Positions 6,815-15,962 of a DNA stretch of 64,000 nucleotides are shown here, in pieces; position 1 is the first letter of the stretch; every line of letters begins with the position of its first letter. Source of the DNA: Microbispora sp. H13382 (GTDB lineage: Bacteria; Actinomycetota; Actinomycetes; Streptosporangiales; Streptosporangiaceae); contig NZ_JABBXA010000010.1 of assembly GCF_014161445.1 (NCBI RefSeq), forward strand, positions 235,210 through 299,209, read 5' to 3'. The notes under the pieces were generated by a model. The model saw only the letters and a list, made by a program, of their open reading frames with translations, was not told the origin of the DNA and made no database searches. Position numbers and translations under genes: made by a program.

Positions 6815-8505
6815 CCACATGGGATGAGGAGTTCGACCTCGTCATCGTCGGCAGCGGCGGCGGAGGCATGGCCGCCGCGCTGACCGCGCACGACAGCGGG
6901 CTGTCGTGCGTGGTGGTCGAGAAGGGCGGCAAGTTCGGCGGGAGCACCGGCATCTCCGGCGGCGGGATCTGGATCCCCAACAACCCGACCCTGCGGGCCA
7001 GGGGGCACGACGACAGCCGCGAGTCGATCCGGCGCTACCTCGACCTGCTGACCGAGGGCCGTGTTCCGGCCGCCCGGCTCGACGCGTACGTCGACAACGG
7101 CCCGGCGGCGATGGAGCTGCTCGAGAAGAGCAGGTGGATGCGGTTCTTCTGGGTGAAGGGCTACGCCGACTACCACCCCGAGTACGAGGGCGGCCGGCCG
7201 CTCGGCCGCTCGATCGAGGCACTGCCGTTCGACACCCGCAAGCTGGGCGAGGACGAGAAGTACCAGCGGCCGAACAACATGAAGGGCCCGCTCGGCCTGT
7301 GGATCACCGCCAAGGACTACCACGACCTGGCCATGGTCAAGCGCACCTGGCGCGGCCGCTGGGCCTCGGTCGTCGCGGCCTGGCGGGTGTCGTCCAACGT
7401 GGTCCGCCGCCGGCACATGGCCACCGGCGGGCGCGCGCTCGTCGCCCGGCTGCGCATGGCGCTCAAGGACGCCGGGATCCCGCTGTGGCTGAAGACGCCG
7501 ATGACCGACCTCGTCACCGACGAGAGTGGCGCGGTCACCGGCATTGTGGCGCGGCGTGAGGGCAGGACGGTCCGCGTCCGCGGCCGGTACGGCGTGCTGC
7601 TGGCGACCGGCGGCTTCGACCACAACACGCAGTTGCGCGAGAGGTACCTGCCCGAGGGCGCCAGGCCCGACTTCGGCATGGGCGCCAGGGAGAACACCGG
7701 CGACGGCATCCTCGCCGGCGAGCGCGCCGGCGCCGCCCTCGACCTGATGGACGACGCCTGGTGGATGCCGGCCGTACGGCATCCGGCCGGGGCGACGATC
7801 CCGCTGGTGTCCGAGCGGTGCATCCCGCCGTCGGTCATCGTCTCGCGGGACGGCCGGCGGTTCACCAACGAGTCCGCGCCGTACGTGAACTTCGTGCACG
7901 ACCAACTGGCCGGCGGCCACGTCCCGGCCTGGTTCGTGATGGACGCGAAGGCCCGGGCGCGCTATCCCTTCGCGCAGATCCTGCCGGGCATGCCGATCCC
8001 GCAGGAGTTCTACGACCAGGGCATCGCGTTCCGGGCGGACACCCTCGCCGGGCTGGCGGACAAGATCGGCGTCCCGGCGGGCGCGCTGACCGAGACCGTC
8101 CAGCGCTTCAACGGGTTCGCCCGGGTGGGCAAGGACGAGGACTTCGGCCGCGGCGACAGCGCCTACGACCGCTACTACGGTGACCCGACGCTGAGGAACC
8201 CCAACCTCGACGTGATCGACAAGGCGCCCTTCTACGCGTTCCGGCTCGAGGTCGGCGACCTCGGCACCAAGGGCGGTCTGGTGTGCGACGAGCACGGCCG
8301 GGTGCTGCGGGCAGGCGGCGCGCCCATCGAGGGCCTGTACGCGACCGGCAACACCTCGGCGTCGGTGATGGGCAACGAGTACGCCGGGCCGGGGGCCACG
8401 ATCGGCCCGTCCATCGTCTTCGGCTACATCGCCGCGCGGCACGCCGCCCTGCGGGCACGCGCGACCGGCACGACCAGCACCGCCGGCACCACGAACACGG
8501 CATGA
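6811..8505 (+). CDS. kstD: 3-ketosteroid delta1-dehydrogenase
   Basis: The 564-residue flavoprotein introduces the C1-C2 double bond into ring A of 3-ketosteroids, using FAD. The dinucleotide-binding motif is G14-S-G-G-G-G19 in VIVGSGGGGMAAA. The family blocks KFGGSTGISGGGIWIPNNP, RFTNESAPY and NEYAGPGATIGPS are present. The last carries the catalytic Tyr and Gly (Y-A-G-P-G) known from Rhodococcus KstD1. The GTG start at 6811 overlaps the hsaD stop by 4 bases and the stop overlaps kshB by 4 bases. Together with KshA/KshB it triggers ring B opening. The C-terminal tail is a short Thr/Ser/Gly-rich extension of no obvious function. Confidence 0.92.
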   Translation: MTTWDEEFDLVIVGSGGGGMAAALTAHDSGLSCVVVEKGGKFGGSTGISGGGIWIPNNPTLRARGHDDSRESIRRYLDLLTEGRVPAARLDAYVDNGPAAMELLEKSRWMRFFWVKGYADYHPEYEGGRPLGRSIEALPFDTRKLGEDEKYQRPNNMKGPLGLWITAKDYHDLAMVKRTWRGRWASVVAAWRVSSNVVRRRHMATGGRALVARLRMALKDAGIPLWLKTPMTDLVTDESGAVTGIVARREGRTVRVRGRYGVLLATGGFDHNTQLRERYLPEGARPDFGMGARENTGDGILAGERAGAALDLMDDAWWMPAVRHPAGATIPLVSERCIPPSVIVSRDGRRFTNESAPYVNFVHDQLAGGHVPAWFVMDAKARARYPFAQILPGMPIPQEFYDQGIAFRADTLAGLADKIGVPAGALTETVQRFNGFARVGKDEDFGRGDSAYDRYYGDPTLRNPNLDVIDKAPFYAFRLEVGDLGTKGGLVCDEHGRVLRAGGAPIEGLYATGNTSASVMGNEYAGPGATIGPSIVFGYIAARHAALRARATGTTSTAGTTNTA

Positions 8506-9551
8506 CGGTGGGGGAGATGACGCAGGGGGGAGCGCTCAGGGTCCGGGTGGTCGAGGTGGTCAAGGAGACCGCCGACGCCCACTCGCTGGTCCTCGAGCCC
8601 GCGGAGGGGGACCCGTCCAAGTTCTCGTACAAGCCGGGGCAGTTCCTGACGATCCGGGTGCCGACCACCCGGCCGGAAGGCGCCGCGCGCTGCTACTCGC
8701 TGAGCAGCTCGCCGCTGTGCGACGACAAGCTCAAGGTCACGGTGAAGCGCACCCGGGGCGGCTACGGCTCGAACTGGATCTGCGACAACGTCACCGAGGG
8801 CGACGTGCTGGAGGTGCTGCGGCCGTCGGGGCTGTTCACCCCCGGGTCGCTGGACGAGGACCTGCTGCTGCTGGCGGGCGGCAGCGGTGTCACCCCGGTG
8901 ATGTCGATCCTCAAGTCGTGCCTGCGCGCCGGGACCGGCTCGGTCGTGCTCGTCTACGCCAACCGGGACGAGAACTCCGTGATCTTCCGGGACGAGCTGG
9001 TCGCGCTGGCCGCCGAGCACGGCGAGCGGCTGACGGTGATCCACTGGCTGGAGTCCGTGCAGGGCCTGCCCACCGCGGCGGGCCTGGCCGCGCTGACCCG
9101 GCCGTACGCCGGGCGGGAGGCGTTCGTCTGCGGGCCCGGGCCGTTCATGGACCTGGCCGTCGACGTGCTGACCCGGCACGGCACGCGGCCCGAGCGCGTC
9201 CACGTGGAGAAGTTCGAGTCGCTGGCCACCGACCCGTTCGCGGAGACCGAGGTGGTGCTCGACGCGGCGGGTCCCGTCAGCACCGTCGAGGTCGAGCTCG
9301 ACGGCGAGACGAGGACGCTGACCTGGCCGCGCGGCAACAAGCTGCTCGACGTGCTGCTCGAGGCCGGCCTCGACGCGCCCTACTCCTGCCGTGAGGGCTC
9401 GTGCAGCGCGTGCGCGTGCGTGCTGCTTGAGGGCGAGGTCGAGCTGGAGCACAACACGGTGCTCGACAGGCAGGACCTCGCCGACGGCCTGATCCTGGGC
9501 TGCCAGGCGATCCCGCTCAGCGACCGGCTCAAGGTCACCTACGACGCGTGA
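8502..9551 (+). CDS. kshB: 3-ketosteroid 9alpha-hydroxylase reductase component
   Basis: The 349-residue protein is built as FAD domain, NAD(P) domain and C-terminal plant-type [2Fe-2S] ferredoxin. It shows the FAD motif RCYSLSSS (63-70), the nucleotide motif LLAGGSGVTPVMS (about 123-135) and cluster ligands Cys296, Cys301, Cys304 and Cys334 (C-X4-C-X2-C-X29-C). This is the layout of KshB, which passes electrons from NADH to the Rieske oxygenase KshA. It is also the layout of PaaK/HmpX-type reductases, but the direct coupling to kstD favours KshB. The oxygenase partner is 23 kb away at 32847-34016. Translation is coupled to kstD through ATGA. Confidence 0.9.
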   Translation: MTVGEMTQGGALRVRVVEVVKETADAHSLVLEPAEGDPSKFSYKPGQFLTIRVPTTRPEGAARCYSLSSSPLCDDKLKVTVKRTRGGYGSNWICDNVTEGDVLEVLRPSGLFTPGSLDEDLLLLAGGSGVTPVMSILKSCLRAGTGSVVLVYANRDENSVIFRDELVALAAEHGERLTVIHWLESVQGLPTAAGLAALTRPYAGREAFVCGPGPFMDLAVDVLTRHGTRPERVHVEKFESLATDPFAETEVVLDAAGPVSTVEVELDGETRTLTWPRGNKLLDVLLEAGLDAPYSCREGSCSACACVLLEGEVELEHNTVLDRQDLADGLILGCQAIPLSDRLKVTYDA

Positions 9552-9571
9552 CCTCGCGCGCAGCGGCTCCA

Positions 9572-9643
9572 CTCCCACTGCGCTCCCACTGTGCTCCCAC
9601 TGTGCTCCCACTGCGCTCCCACTGCGCTCCCACTGAGCGGGAG
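9572..9643. repeat. six direct copies of the operator half-site at exact 11-bp period
   Basis: CTCCCACTG starts at 9572, 9583, 9594, 9605, 9616 and 9627, each followed by CG, TG or AG, giving an exact 11-bp unit. The last unit completes the palindrome CTCCCACTGAGCGGGAG. The array lies in the 157-bp gap between kshB and hsaE and is therefore upstream of the hsaEGF-hsaA operon. The spacing of about one helical turn would put each half-site on the same DNA face. Confidence 0.85.
9628..9642. promoter_or_regulatory. steroid-regulon palindrome, TCCCACTGAGCGGGA
   Basis: A near-perfect 15-bp palindrome (17 bp with the flanking C and G), 66 bp before the hsaE start, at the end of the half-site array. 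It is one of the best matches to the consensus TCCCRSTNASYGGGA. Confidence 0.7.
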
Positions 9644-9708
9644 ACGGACGGGCGGGGCGGCGGGCATGACGCGACCCTTTGACCATCAGTAGGACACGAG
9701 GAGGACCG

Positions 9709-10497
9709 ATGCTGGACGAGGCACTGCGGGCGGAGGCGGCCGGGCGGCTGCGGGCGGCCGAGCGGGACCGCTCGCCGATCGAGCCGCTGACCGACGCCTA
9801 CCCGGGCATCGACGTGGTGGACGCCTACGAGATCCAGCTTGCCAACATCCGGCGGCGCCTGGCGGCCGGGTCCCGGGTGTACGGGCACAAGGTGGGCCTG
9901 TCCTCCCCGGTCATGCAGCGGATGATGGGCGTGGACGAGCCCGACTACGGCCACCTGCTCGACGACATGGTGCTGTCGCAGGACGAGCCGATCGAGGCCG
10001 CGCGCTACTGCTACCCCCGGGTCGAGGTCGAGATCGGGTACGTGCTCGGGGCGAGCCTGCCCGGCGAGGGCTGCACCGAGGAGGACGTGCTCGCCGCGAC
10101 CGAGTACGTCGTGCCGAGCATCGAGCTGATCGACAGCCGCATCACGGACTGGCGGATCCGCCTGGCCGACACGATCGCGGACAACGCGTCCTCGGCCGGG
10201 GTGATCCTCGGCGACGCCCGGGTGAGCCCCAAGGGCATGGACCTGGCCGGCATCGAGGCCGTGCTCCACGACGGGACCGGCGCGGAGGTCGCCCGGGGCA
10301 ACACCAGCGCCGTGCTCGGGAACCCCACCACCGCCGTGGCCTGGCTGGCCAGGAAGGTCGCCTCGTTCGGGGTCAAGCTCGAGGCCGGGCACGTCGTCCT
10401 CCCCGGATCCTGCACCAGGGCCGTCGACGTGCGCCCCGGCGACGTCTTCCGCGCCGAGTTCGCCGGGCTCGGCTCCGTCACCGCTCGATTCGAATAA
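9709..10497 (+). CDS. hsaE: 2-hydroxypenta-2,4-dienoate hydratase-type enzyme, HsaE
   Basis: The 262-residue protein belongs to the MhpD/HsaE family. GHKVGLSSPVMQRMMGVDEP, YPRVEVEIGYVL, ELIDSRITDW and ADNASSAGVILG are the conserved blocks that hold the divalent metal and substrate. HsaE hydrates 2-hydroxyhexa-2,4-dienoate, the ring-A fragment released by HsaD, to 4-hydroxy-2-oxohexanoate. The ATG at 9709 is preferred over an in-frame upstream start because AGGAGG lies 5 bp before it. It heads a four-gene operon (hsaE-hsaG-hsaF-hsaA) with gaps of 8-12 bp. The half-site array upstream suggests strong control. Confidence 0.9.
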   Translation: MLDEALRAEAAGRLRAAERDRSPIEPLTDAYPGIDVVDAYEIQLANIRRRLAAGSRVYGHKVGLSSPVMQRMMGVDEPDYGHLLDDMVLSQDEPIEAARYCYPRVEVEIGYVLGASLPGEGCTEEDVLAATEYVVPSIELIDSRITDWRIRLADTIADNASSAGVILGDARVSPKGMDLAGIEAVLHDGTGAEVARGNTSAVLGNPTTAVAWLARKVASFGVKLEAGHVVLPGSCTRAVDVRPGDVFRAEFAGLGSVTARFE

Positions 10498-10506
10498 GAG
10501 GACCTC

Positions 10507-11400
10507 ATGAGTAAGGCGACCGCCGCGATCGTCGGCTCGGGCAACATCGGGACCGACCTGATGTACAAGCTGCTGCGCTCGGCGCACATCGAGCCGCGCT
10601 GGATGATCGGCGTGGACCCCGACAGCCCGGGCCTCAAGCGGGCCGCCGACCATGGCCTGATCACCTCGGCCGACGGCGTGGACTGGCTCCTCGGCCGGGA
10701 CGAGCGGCCCGACATCGTCTTCGAGGCGACCTCGGCGTACGTGCACAGGGAGAACGCGCCGAAGTACCGCGAGCTGGGCATCCAGGCCGTCGACCTGACG
10801 CCGGCCGCGATCGGCCCGGCGGTGGTGCCCGCGGTCAACCTCGGCGCCCACCTCGACGCCCCCAACGTCAGCCTGATCACCTGCGGCGGCCAGGCGACGA
10901 TCCCGATCGTGCACGCGGTCTCGCGGGTCACCGAGGTGGCGTACGCGGAGATCGTGGCCAGCGTGGCCTCTCCGTCGGCCGGTCCCGGCACCCGCGCCAA
11001 CATCGACGAGTTCACCAAGACGACCGCGCGCGGCATCGAGACGATCGGCGGCGCCAGGCGGGGCAAGGCCATCATCATCCTCAACCCGGCCGAGCCGCCG
11101 ATGCTCATGCAGGACACGATCTTCTGCTCGATCCCCGTCGACGCCGACCGGGACGCGATCGCGGCCTCGATCAAGGAGGTCGCCGCCGACGTCGCCTCCT
11201 ACGTGCCCGGCTACCGGCTGCGGACCGAGCCCCAGTTCGACGACCCGACGGCGGTCAGCGGCGGGCTCGCCCGCGTCGCGGTGTTCGTCGAGGTCGAGGG
11301 CGCCGGCGACTTCCTGCCGCCCTACTCCGGCAACCTCGACATCATGACGGCCGCCGCCACCAAGGTCGGCGAGGGCTTCGCGCAGCGCATCCACTCGTAA
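10507..11400 (+). CDS. hsaG: acylating acetaldehyde/propanal dehydrogenase, HsaG
   Basis: This 297-residue protein has an N-terminal NAD-binding motif ([12 protein letters not shown]), a catalytic cysteine in [13 protein letters not shown] (Cys126) and the conserved [19 protein letters not shown] and [13 protein letters not shown]. The length and motifs match MhpF/BphJ/HsaG. The enzyme converts the aldehyde released by HsaF (propanal in steroid breakdown) to its CoA ester with NAD+. It forms a channelling complex with the aldolase in known systems. It lies directly between hsaE and hsaF. Steroid specificity is from context. Confidence 0.92.
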   Translation: MSKATAAIVGSGNIGTDLMYKLLRSAHIEPRWMIGVDPDSPGLKRAADHGLITSADGVDWLLGRDERPDIVFEATSAYVHRENAPKYRELGIQAVDLTPAAIGPAVVPAVNLGAHLDAPNVSLITCGGQATIPIVHAVSRVTEVAYAEIVASVASPSAGPGTRANIDEFTKTTARGIETIGGARRGKAIIILNPAEPPMLMQDTIFCSIPVDADRDAIAASIKEVAADVASYVPGYRLRTEPQFDDPTAVSGGLARVAVFVEVEGAGDFLPPYSGNLDIMTAAATKVGEGFAQRIHS

Positions 11401-11412
11401 GGAGACCGACCC

Positions 11413-12435
11413 ATGCCCTACAGCGCCGACCTCGACATCAGGGTCACCGACTCGTGCCTGCGGGACGGCTCGCACGCCAAGCAGCACCAGTTCACCGTCG
11501 AGCACGTACGGTCCATCGTCGCCGCGCTGGACGACGCGGGCGTGCCGGTCATCGAGGTGACGCACGGCGACGGCCTCGGCGGCTCGTCGTTCAACTACGG
11601 GTTCAGCCACACGCCCGAGCAGGAGCTCATCAAGGCCGCGGTCGACACGGCCAGGCGCGCGAAGATCGCGTTCCTGATGCTGCCCGGCGTCGGCGTCAAG
11701 GACGACATCCGCGAGGCCGCCGACAACGGCGCGAGCATCTGCAGGATCGCCACCCACTGCACCGAGGCCGACGTCTCGATCCAGCACTTCGGGCTGGCCA
11801 GGGAGCTCGGCCTGGAGACGGTCGGCTTCCTGATGATGTCGCACAGCCAGTCGCCGGAGGTTCTAACCAAGCAGGCCCGCATCATGGCCGACGCGGGCTG
11901 CCAGTGCGTCTACGTCGTCGACTCGGCCGGGGCGCTGATCATGGAGCAGACGGGCGACCGCATCGCCGCGCTCGTGGCCGAGCTGGGGGACGACGCCCAG
12001 GTCGGCTTCCACGGCCACGAGAACCTCGGGCTCGGGGTGGCCAACTCGATCCTCGCCGTACGGGCCGGGGCCAAGCAGATCGACGGCTCGGTGCGGCGGT
12101 TCGGCGCCGGCGCGGGCAACACGCCGCTGGAGGCCTTCGCCGCCGTCACCGACAAGCTCGGCATCCGCACCGGCATCGACACCCTCAAGATCATCGATGC
12201 CGCCGAGGACGTGGTCCGCCCGATCATGGACGGCGAGTGCCTGCTCGACCGGCTGACCCTGACCATGGGCTACGCCGGGGTCTACTCCAGCTTTCTCAAG
12301 CACGCCGACCGTCAGGCGAGGAAGTACGGCGTGTCCGGCGCCGAGATCCTCATGGAGGCCGGGCGCCGCAAGCTCATCGGCGGTCAGGAAGACCAGCTCA
12401 TCGAAATCGCAGTCGCCCTCGCGGCGAAGAAGTGA
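11413..12435 (+). CDS. hsaF: 4-hydroxy-2-oxovalerate-type aldolase, HsaF
   Basis: The 340-residue protein is a DmpG/BphI/HsaF aldolase. The N-terminal [17 protein letters not shown] is the HMGL-like metal and substrate loop, [14 protein letters not shown] carries the His metal ligands, and the C-terminal [13 protein letters not shown] is the communication domain typical of this family. It cleaves 4-hydroxy-2-oxohexanoate to pyruvate and propanal, and the partner HsaG at 10507-11400 takes the aldehyde. The gap to hsaG is 12 bp with a GGAGA ribosome site. It is a complete, standard-length gene. Confidence 0.92.
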   Translation: MPYSADLDIRVTDSCLRDGSHAKQHQFTVEHVRSIVAALDDAGVPVIEVTHGDGLGGSSFNYGFSHTPEQELIKAAVDTARRAKIAFLMLPGVGVKDDIREAADNGASICRIATHCTEADVSIQHFGLARELGLETVGFLMMSHSQSPEVLTKQARIMADAGCQCVYVVDSAGALIMEQTGDRIAALVAELGDDAQVGFHGHENLGLGVANSILAVRAGAKQIDGSVRRFGAGAGNTPLEAFAAVTDKLGIRTGIDTLKIIDAAEDVVRPIMDGECLLDRLTLTMGYAGVYSSFLKHADRQARKYGVSGAEILMEAGRRKLIGGQEDQLIEIAVALAAKK

Positions 12436-12443
12436 GAACAGCC

Positions 12444-13628
12444 ATGGCCAACCCGGTACTCGAAGCGATCACCCAGCGCGCCGAGGAGATCAGCGCCCTC
12501 GGCCCCTCCAACGAGACGCTGTGCCGGCTGGACGACCAGGCCGCCAAGGTGCTGCGCGAAGCGGGCGTCATCCGCATGCTCCAGCCGAAGATCCACGGTG
12601 GCTTCGAGTTCCACCCGCGCGACTACGCCGAGACGATCATGAAGCTGGCGAGCCTCGACGGCTCGACCGGCTGGGTCGCGGGCGTCGTGGGCGTGCACCC
12701 CTGGGAGATGGCCTTCGCCGACCCGCGGGTCCAGCAGGAGATCTGGGGCGAGAACCAGGACACCTGGATCGCCTCGCCGTACGCGCCGATGGGCATCGCC
12801 CGGCCGGTCGACGGCGGCTACGTCTTCAACGGCCGCTGGCAGTTCTCCTCCGGCACCGACCACTGTGACTGGATCTTCCTGGGCGGCATGCTCGGCGACG
12901 CCGAGGGCAAGATGGCCCAGCCGCCGGTCTCGCTGCACCTCATCCTGCCGCGGTCGGACTACGAGATCGTCGAGGACTCCTGGAACGTCGTCGGCCTGCG
13001 CGGCACCGGCAGCAAGGACATCATCGTCAAGGACGCGTTCGTCCCCGGCTACCGGGTGATCCCCTACAACAAGGTCGTGGACGGCAGCCAGGCCAAGGAG
13101 GCCGGGCTGACCAACCCGCTCTACCACATGCCGTTCTCCGCGGCGTTCCCGCTCGGGATCACCGCCGCGGTCGTCGGCATCGCCGAGGGCGCGCTCGCGC
13201 ACCACATGGCGTACCAGAGGAGCCGCGTGCAGATCACCGGCACCAGGATCAAGGACGACCCGTACGTCCTGTACGCGATCAGCGAGGCGGCGGCCGAGAT
13301 CGCGGCGGCCCGCTCGGCGCTGCTCGACAACGCCTCGCGGATGTACGACATCGTGGCCTCCGGCCGCGAGGTGACCTTCGACGAGCGGGCCGTGGGCCGC
13401 CGCACCCAGGTCCAGGCGGCCTGGCGCGCGGTGCGGGCGATGGACGAGATCGTGGCCCGGTCGGGCGGCAACGCGATGCGCGTGGACAACCCGATCCAGC
13501 GCTTCTGGCGGGACGCCCACGTCGGGCTGGCCCACGCGATCCACGTGCCCGGCTCGGTCTTCCACGTCTCCGCCCTGACGCAGCTCGGCATCGAGCCGCC
13601 GCACGGCCCGATGCGCTCGATGATCTGA
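12444..13628 (+). CDS. hsaA: HsaA-type flavin-dependent 3-HSA 4-hydroxylase (oxygenase component)
   Basis: The 394-residue protein has the acyl-CoA-dehydrogenase fold of class D flavin monooxygenases. VIRMLQPKIHGGFEFHPRDY, STGWVAGVVGVHPWEMAFAD, GRWQFSSGTDHCDWIFLGG and GLRGTGSKDIIV match HsaA and related group D hydroxylases. HsaA adds a hydroxyl to 3-HSA with reduced flavin supplied by HsaB. The ATG at 12444 is 8 bp after the hsaF stop. It is the last gene of the operon. A paralogue lies at 34189-35355, and no intact flavin reductase partner is visible in the window. Confidence 0.88.
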   Translation: MANPVLEAITQRAEEISALGPSNETLCRLDDQAAKVLREAGVIRMLQPKIHGGFEFHPRDYAETIMKLASLDGSTGWVAGVVGVHPWEMAFADPRVQQEIWGENQDTWIASPYAPMGIARPVDGGYVFNGRWQFSSGTDHCDWIFLGGMLGDAEGKMAQPPVSLHLILPRSDYEIVEDSWNVVGLRGTGSKDIIVKDAFVPGYRVIPYNKVVDGSQAKEAGLTNPLYHMPFSAAFPLGITAAVVGIAEGALAHHMAYQRSRVQITGTRIKDDPYVLYAISEAAAEIAAARSALLDNASRMYDIVASGREVTFDERAVGRRTQVQAAWRAVRAMDEIVARSGGNAMRVDNPIQRFWRDAHVGLAHAIHVPGSVFHVSALTQLGIEPPHGPMRSMI

Positions 13629-13671
13629 AGAGTGCCGGTTCCCGCCGGCGAGCGTGCCGGAGTCGAAGCCG

Positions 13672-15117
13672 TCAGGACTGGGCGAACATCTGGTCGTAGA
13701 CGCCGGAGTGCCGGCGTCCGGCCATGAAGTCCAGGAACCGGCGGACGAACTCGCCACGGGTCAGCCGTTCGCCGACGTCTCCGCCGCCCGGGTCCTGATC
13801 GAAGGCCGTCCGGAAGAGAGCCCGGCACTCCCGGGCGTCGATGACCTGGTCGTCGTCCGTGTCGGTGACGTCGAACAGGACCTCGGCGATCCTGATGAGG
13901 GCGGGGCCGGCCATGGCGGCCGCCGCCGCGGCGTACTCGCCGCCGGTGATGCGTCCGTCGCCGTCGGTGTCGAGCTCCTTCTGCAGCTCGCGCCACCAGT
14001 CGGCGAAGGCGGCGAACAGGCGATCCTCGTCCTGGGTGTCCAGGTCGAGACGGGTGGCGATCTCCCGGGCCATCGCGGCGAGGTCGGGCCAGCGGAGGTG
14101 GCCGTCGCCGGTCTGATCGAGGACCTCGGAGAAGAAGCGCGAGGCGGAGCGCACCGCTGAGTCGCCGGCGGCCGCCGTCTCCTGACCGGGCGTGATGAGG
14201 CGCAGGAGCGCCCCGGCTTTCGCCATGCCACGGCGTAGCCCCGCCAGTGCCTCGCCGCCCCGCTGCGGCGTGTAGCCCGGGTCGAGCATGGTCATGACCG
14301 TGTCGAGCCGTGTCCACGACTCCGGCAGCAGCCGCGTCGCGAGACTCGTGGACAGGCAGGCGGCGTGCATCAGCGTGCGCGTGCCGGGCACCTCGGCGAG
14401 GCCCAGTCGCGCGCGGAGCGACTCGGGCAGCGACGCCACGATGATCGCGCTGGCCGTGGGGCCGGCGATCGCCCTGCCCGCCGCCCACACGGCCGGCCGG
14501 TCGCGGAGCAGAGGGGGCGCGGGTACCTGCGCGAAAAGGCGGTCGAGGATGACGTGGACCGCTTCGGTGTTCTCCAGCCGCTCCTCGACGACGGACGTGT
14601 AGTAGCGCCAGAACTCCCGCAATGTGGGCGGAAGCTTGCCGCCGTAGGGGTCCATCAGTGCGAGGAACGCCTGGAACTCGGCGTACAGCCGGTCCAGGGC
14701 GGGGCCGTCGAGGGACTCGCCGCTGAGCCGGTACATCGTGACAGTGGACTCGAACAGCGTCGCCACCACCCAGGCGCGAACCTCGGGATCCGCGGCGTTG
14801 AACGGACGGTTCTCCGCGTCGGTGCCGGTGATGCGGGCGTGCAGACGGTTGAGCCGGGCCGCCTCCCGCCGCCGTACTTCGCTGTCGGGGTCGACCATCC
14901 GCTGCGCGCTGAGCACGGTGTTGCGCAGGCGCCGCCACGGGTGCGCGACGAAGGTCGAGTTGGTGATCAGCGCGGCGCCGATCTGCGGGTGCGCGGCCTC
15001 CAGGACAATGGCCCGGGTCGCCACCAGCCCCCAGCGTGTCTGGTGGGTCAACCGGTGGAGCATCGATCCCGGGCCGAGCGGATCGGCGTCGGTTCCGGCG
15101 GGTGCGGCGTCGCTCAT
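13672..15117 (-). CDS. DUF2236 (MpaB/latex-clearing-type) oxygenase fused to C-terminal EF-hands
   Basis: The 481-residue protein has a DUF2236 domain over roughly residues 15-310: LHRLTHQTRWGLVATRAIVLEAAHPQIGAAL, then WVVATLFESTVTMYR and FWRYYTSVVEERL. Known relatives (MpaB, rubber oxygenase Lcp) are heme proteins that cleave isoprenoid double bonds. The last 150 residues are calmodulin/calerythrin-like. EF loops are DQTGDGHLRWPD (about 334), DTDGDGRITGGE (383) and DTDDDQVIDARE (419), plus a degenerate fourth. The ATG at 15117 overlaps the prenyltransferase stop (ATGA), and GGAAAGGA lies 6 bp before it. Calcium control of an oxygenase is an inference. Confidence 0.82.
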   Translation of the reverse strand: MSDAAPAGTDADPLGPGSMLHRLTHQTRWGLVATRAIVLEAAHPQIGAALITNSTFVAHPWRRLRNTVLSAQRMVDPDSEVRRREAARLNRLHARITGTDAENRPFNAADPEVRAWVVATLFESTVTMYRLSGESLDGPALDRLYAEFQAFLALMDPYGGKLPPTLREFWRYYTSVVEERLENTEAVHVILDRLFAQVPAPPLLRDRPAVWAAGRAIAGPTASAIIVASLPESLRARLGLAEVPGTRTLMHAACLSTSLATRLLPESWTRLDTVMTMLDPGYTPQRGGEALAGLRRGMAKAGALLRLITPGQETAAAGDSAVRSASRFFSEVLDQTGDGHLRWPDLAAMAREIATRLDLDTQDEDRLFAAFADWWRELQKELDTDGDGRITGGEYAAAAAAMAGPALIRIAEVLFDVTDTDDDQVIDARECRALFRTAFDQDPGGGDVGERLTRGEFVRRFLDFMAGRRHSGVYDQMFAQS

Positions 15118-15890
15118 CGACATTCCTTTCCTGTCAGGGCCGGTGCCTGCACACCGCCGAACCGGCGGTCGCGCCGCCGGTAGGTCTCCAGGCATTCCCA
15201 GAAGTGCCCGGCGCGGAAGTCCGGCCACAGCACCCGGGGGAAGACCCATTCGGCGTAGGCCACCTGCCACAGCATGAAGTTGGAGATCCGCTGCTCTCCG
15301 GAGGTGCGGATGACCAGGTCCACCTCCGGCATGTCGGGGTGGGGCAGACGACGGGCGAAACTCTCCTCGGTGACCTGCTCGGGCGGCACCCCGTCGCGGA
15401 TCAGCGACCGGGCGGCCTCGACGATGTCGCGGCGACCGCCGTGGTCGAACGCCACCGTCAGCGTCATCCGCCGGTTGTCGCGGGTCAGCGTCGTCAGGTC
15501 GGCGATGTCCCGGGCCAGCGCGGGCGGGATCCGCGGATCGGTGACACCGAGGAACCGGCAGCGGATTCCGCGTGTGTGCAGGGACAGGGCGTGTTTGCGG
15601 AGGGCGCGGCGAACCAGCCGAAGCAGGTCGTCGACCTCGGCGGCCGGACGTCGCCAGTTCTCCGTGGAGAAGGCGTACAGGCTCAGCCACCCGACGCCGG
15701 CCGTGTGGGCCGCCTCGATGACATCGATCACGGCGGTCTCCGCCGCCCGATGCCCCTCGACGCGGGGCAGCGACCGCTGCGCGGCCCACCGGCCGTTCCC
15801 GTCCATGACGCACGCCACGTGATGAGGCACGCCTCTCACATCGCCCGCCTCGGGGAGGAGTACATGGTCACTTCCGTCGTTCGCCGCCAT
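15114..15890 (-). CDS. cis-prenyltransferase (UppS family isoprenyl diphosphate synthase)
   Basis: The 258-residue protein has all UppS family blocks: ACVMDGNGRWAAQR with the catalytic Asp, GWLSLYAFSTENWRRP, and VDLVIRTSGEQRISNFMLWQ followed by AYAEWVF. Such enzymes add isopentenyl units in cis to an allylic diphosphate. This may be an accessory copy, because essential uppS usually lies elsewhere near era/recO. Its product length cannot be read from the sequence. It is translationally coupled to a DUF2236 oxygenase whose family acts on isoprenoid chains, which hints that the two act on the same lipid. A perfect 9-bp inverted repeat lies about 75 bp upstream. Confidence 0.88.
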   Translation of the reverse strand: MAANDGSDHVLLPEAGDVRGVPHHVACVMDGNGRWAAQRSLPRVEGHRAAETAVIDVIEAAHTAGVGWLSLYAFSTENWRRPAAEVDDLLRLVRRALRKHALSLHTRGIRCRFLGVTDPRIPPALARDIADLTTLTRDNRRMTLTVAFDHGGRRDIVEAARSLIRDGVPPEQVTEESFARRLPHPDMPEVDLVIRTSGEQRISNFMLWQVAYAEWVFPRVLWPDFRAGHFWECLETYRRRDRRFGGVQAPALTGKECR

Positions 15891-15962
15891 CCCCGGCCCT
15901 GGTTCGGGGAGGGGAGGAGAGTGATCTCTCCGGTGACGGACTCTTTCACGCTGCGAGATGAA

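Noticed and set aside
9572..9643. CRISPR-like array
   Set aside because: The repeat is only about 9 bp with 2-bp separations. There are no spacers of 30 bp or more and no cas genes, so it is an operator half-site array instead.
9535..11844. A 769-codon open frame on the minus strand opposite hsaEGF
   Set aside because: It is antisense to strongly conserved hsaE/hsaG/hsaF genes, Arg/Gly/Asp-rich and without family motifs. It is a shadow frame caused by high third-position GC.
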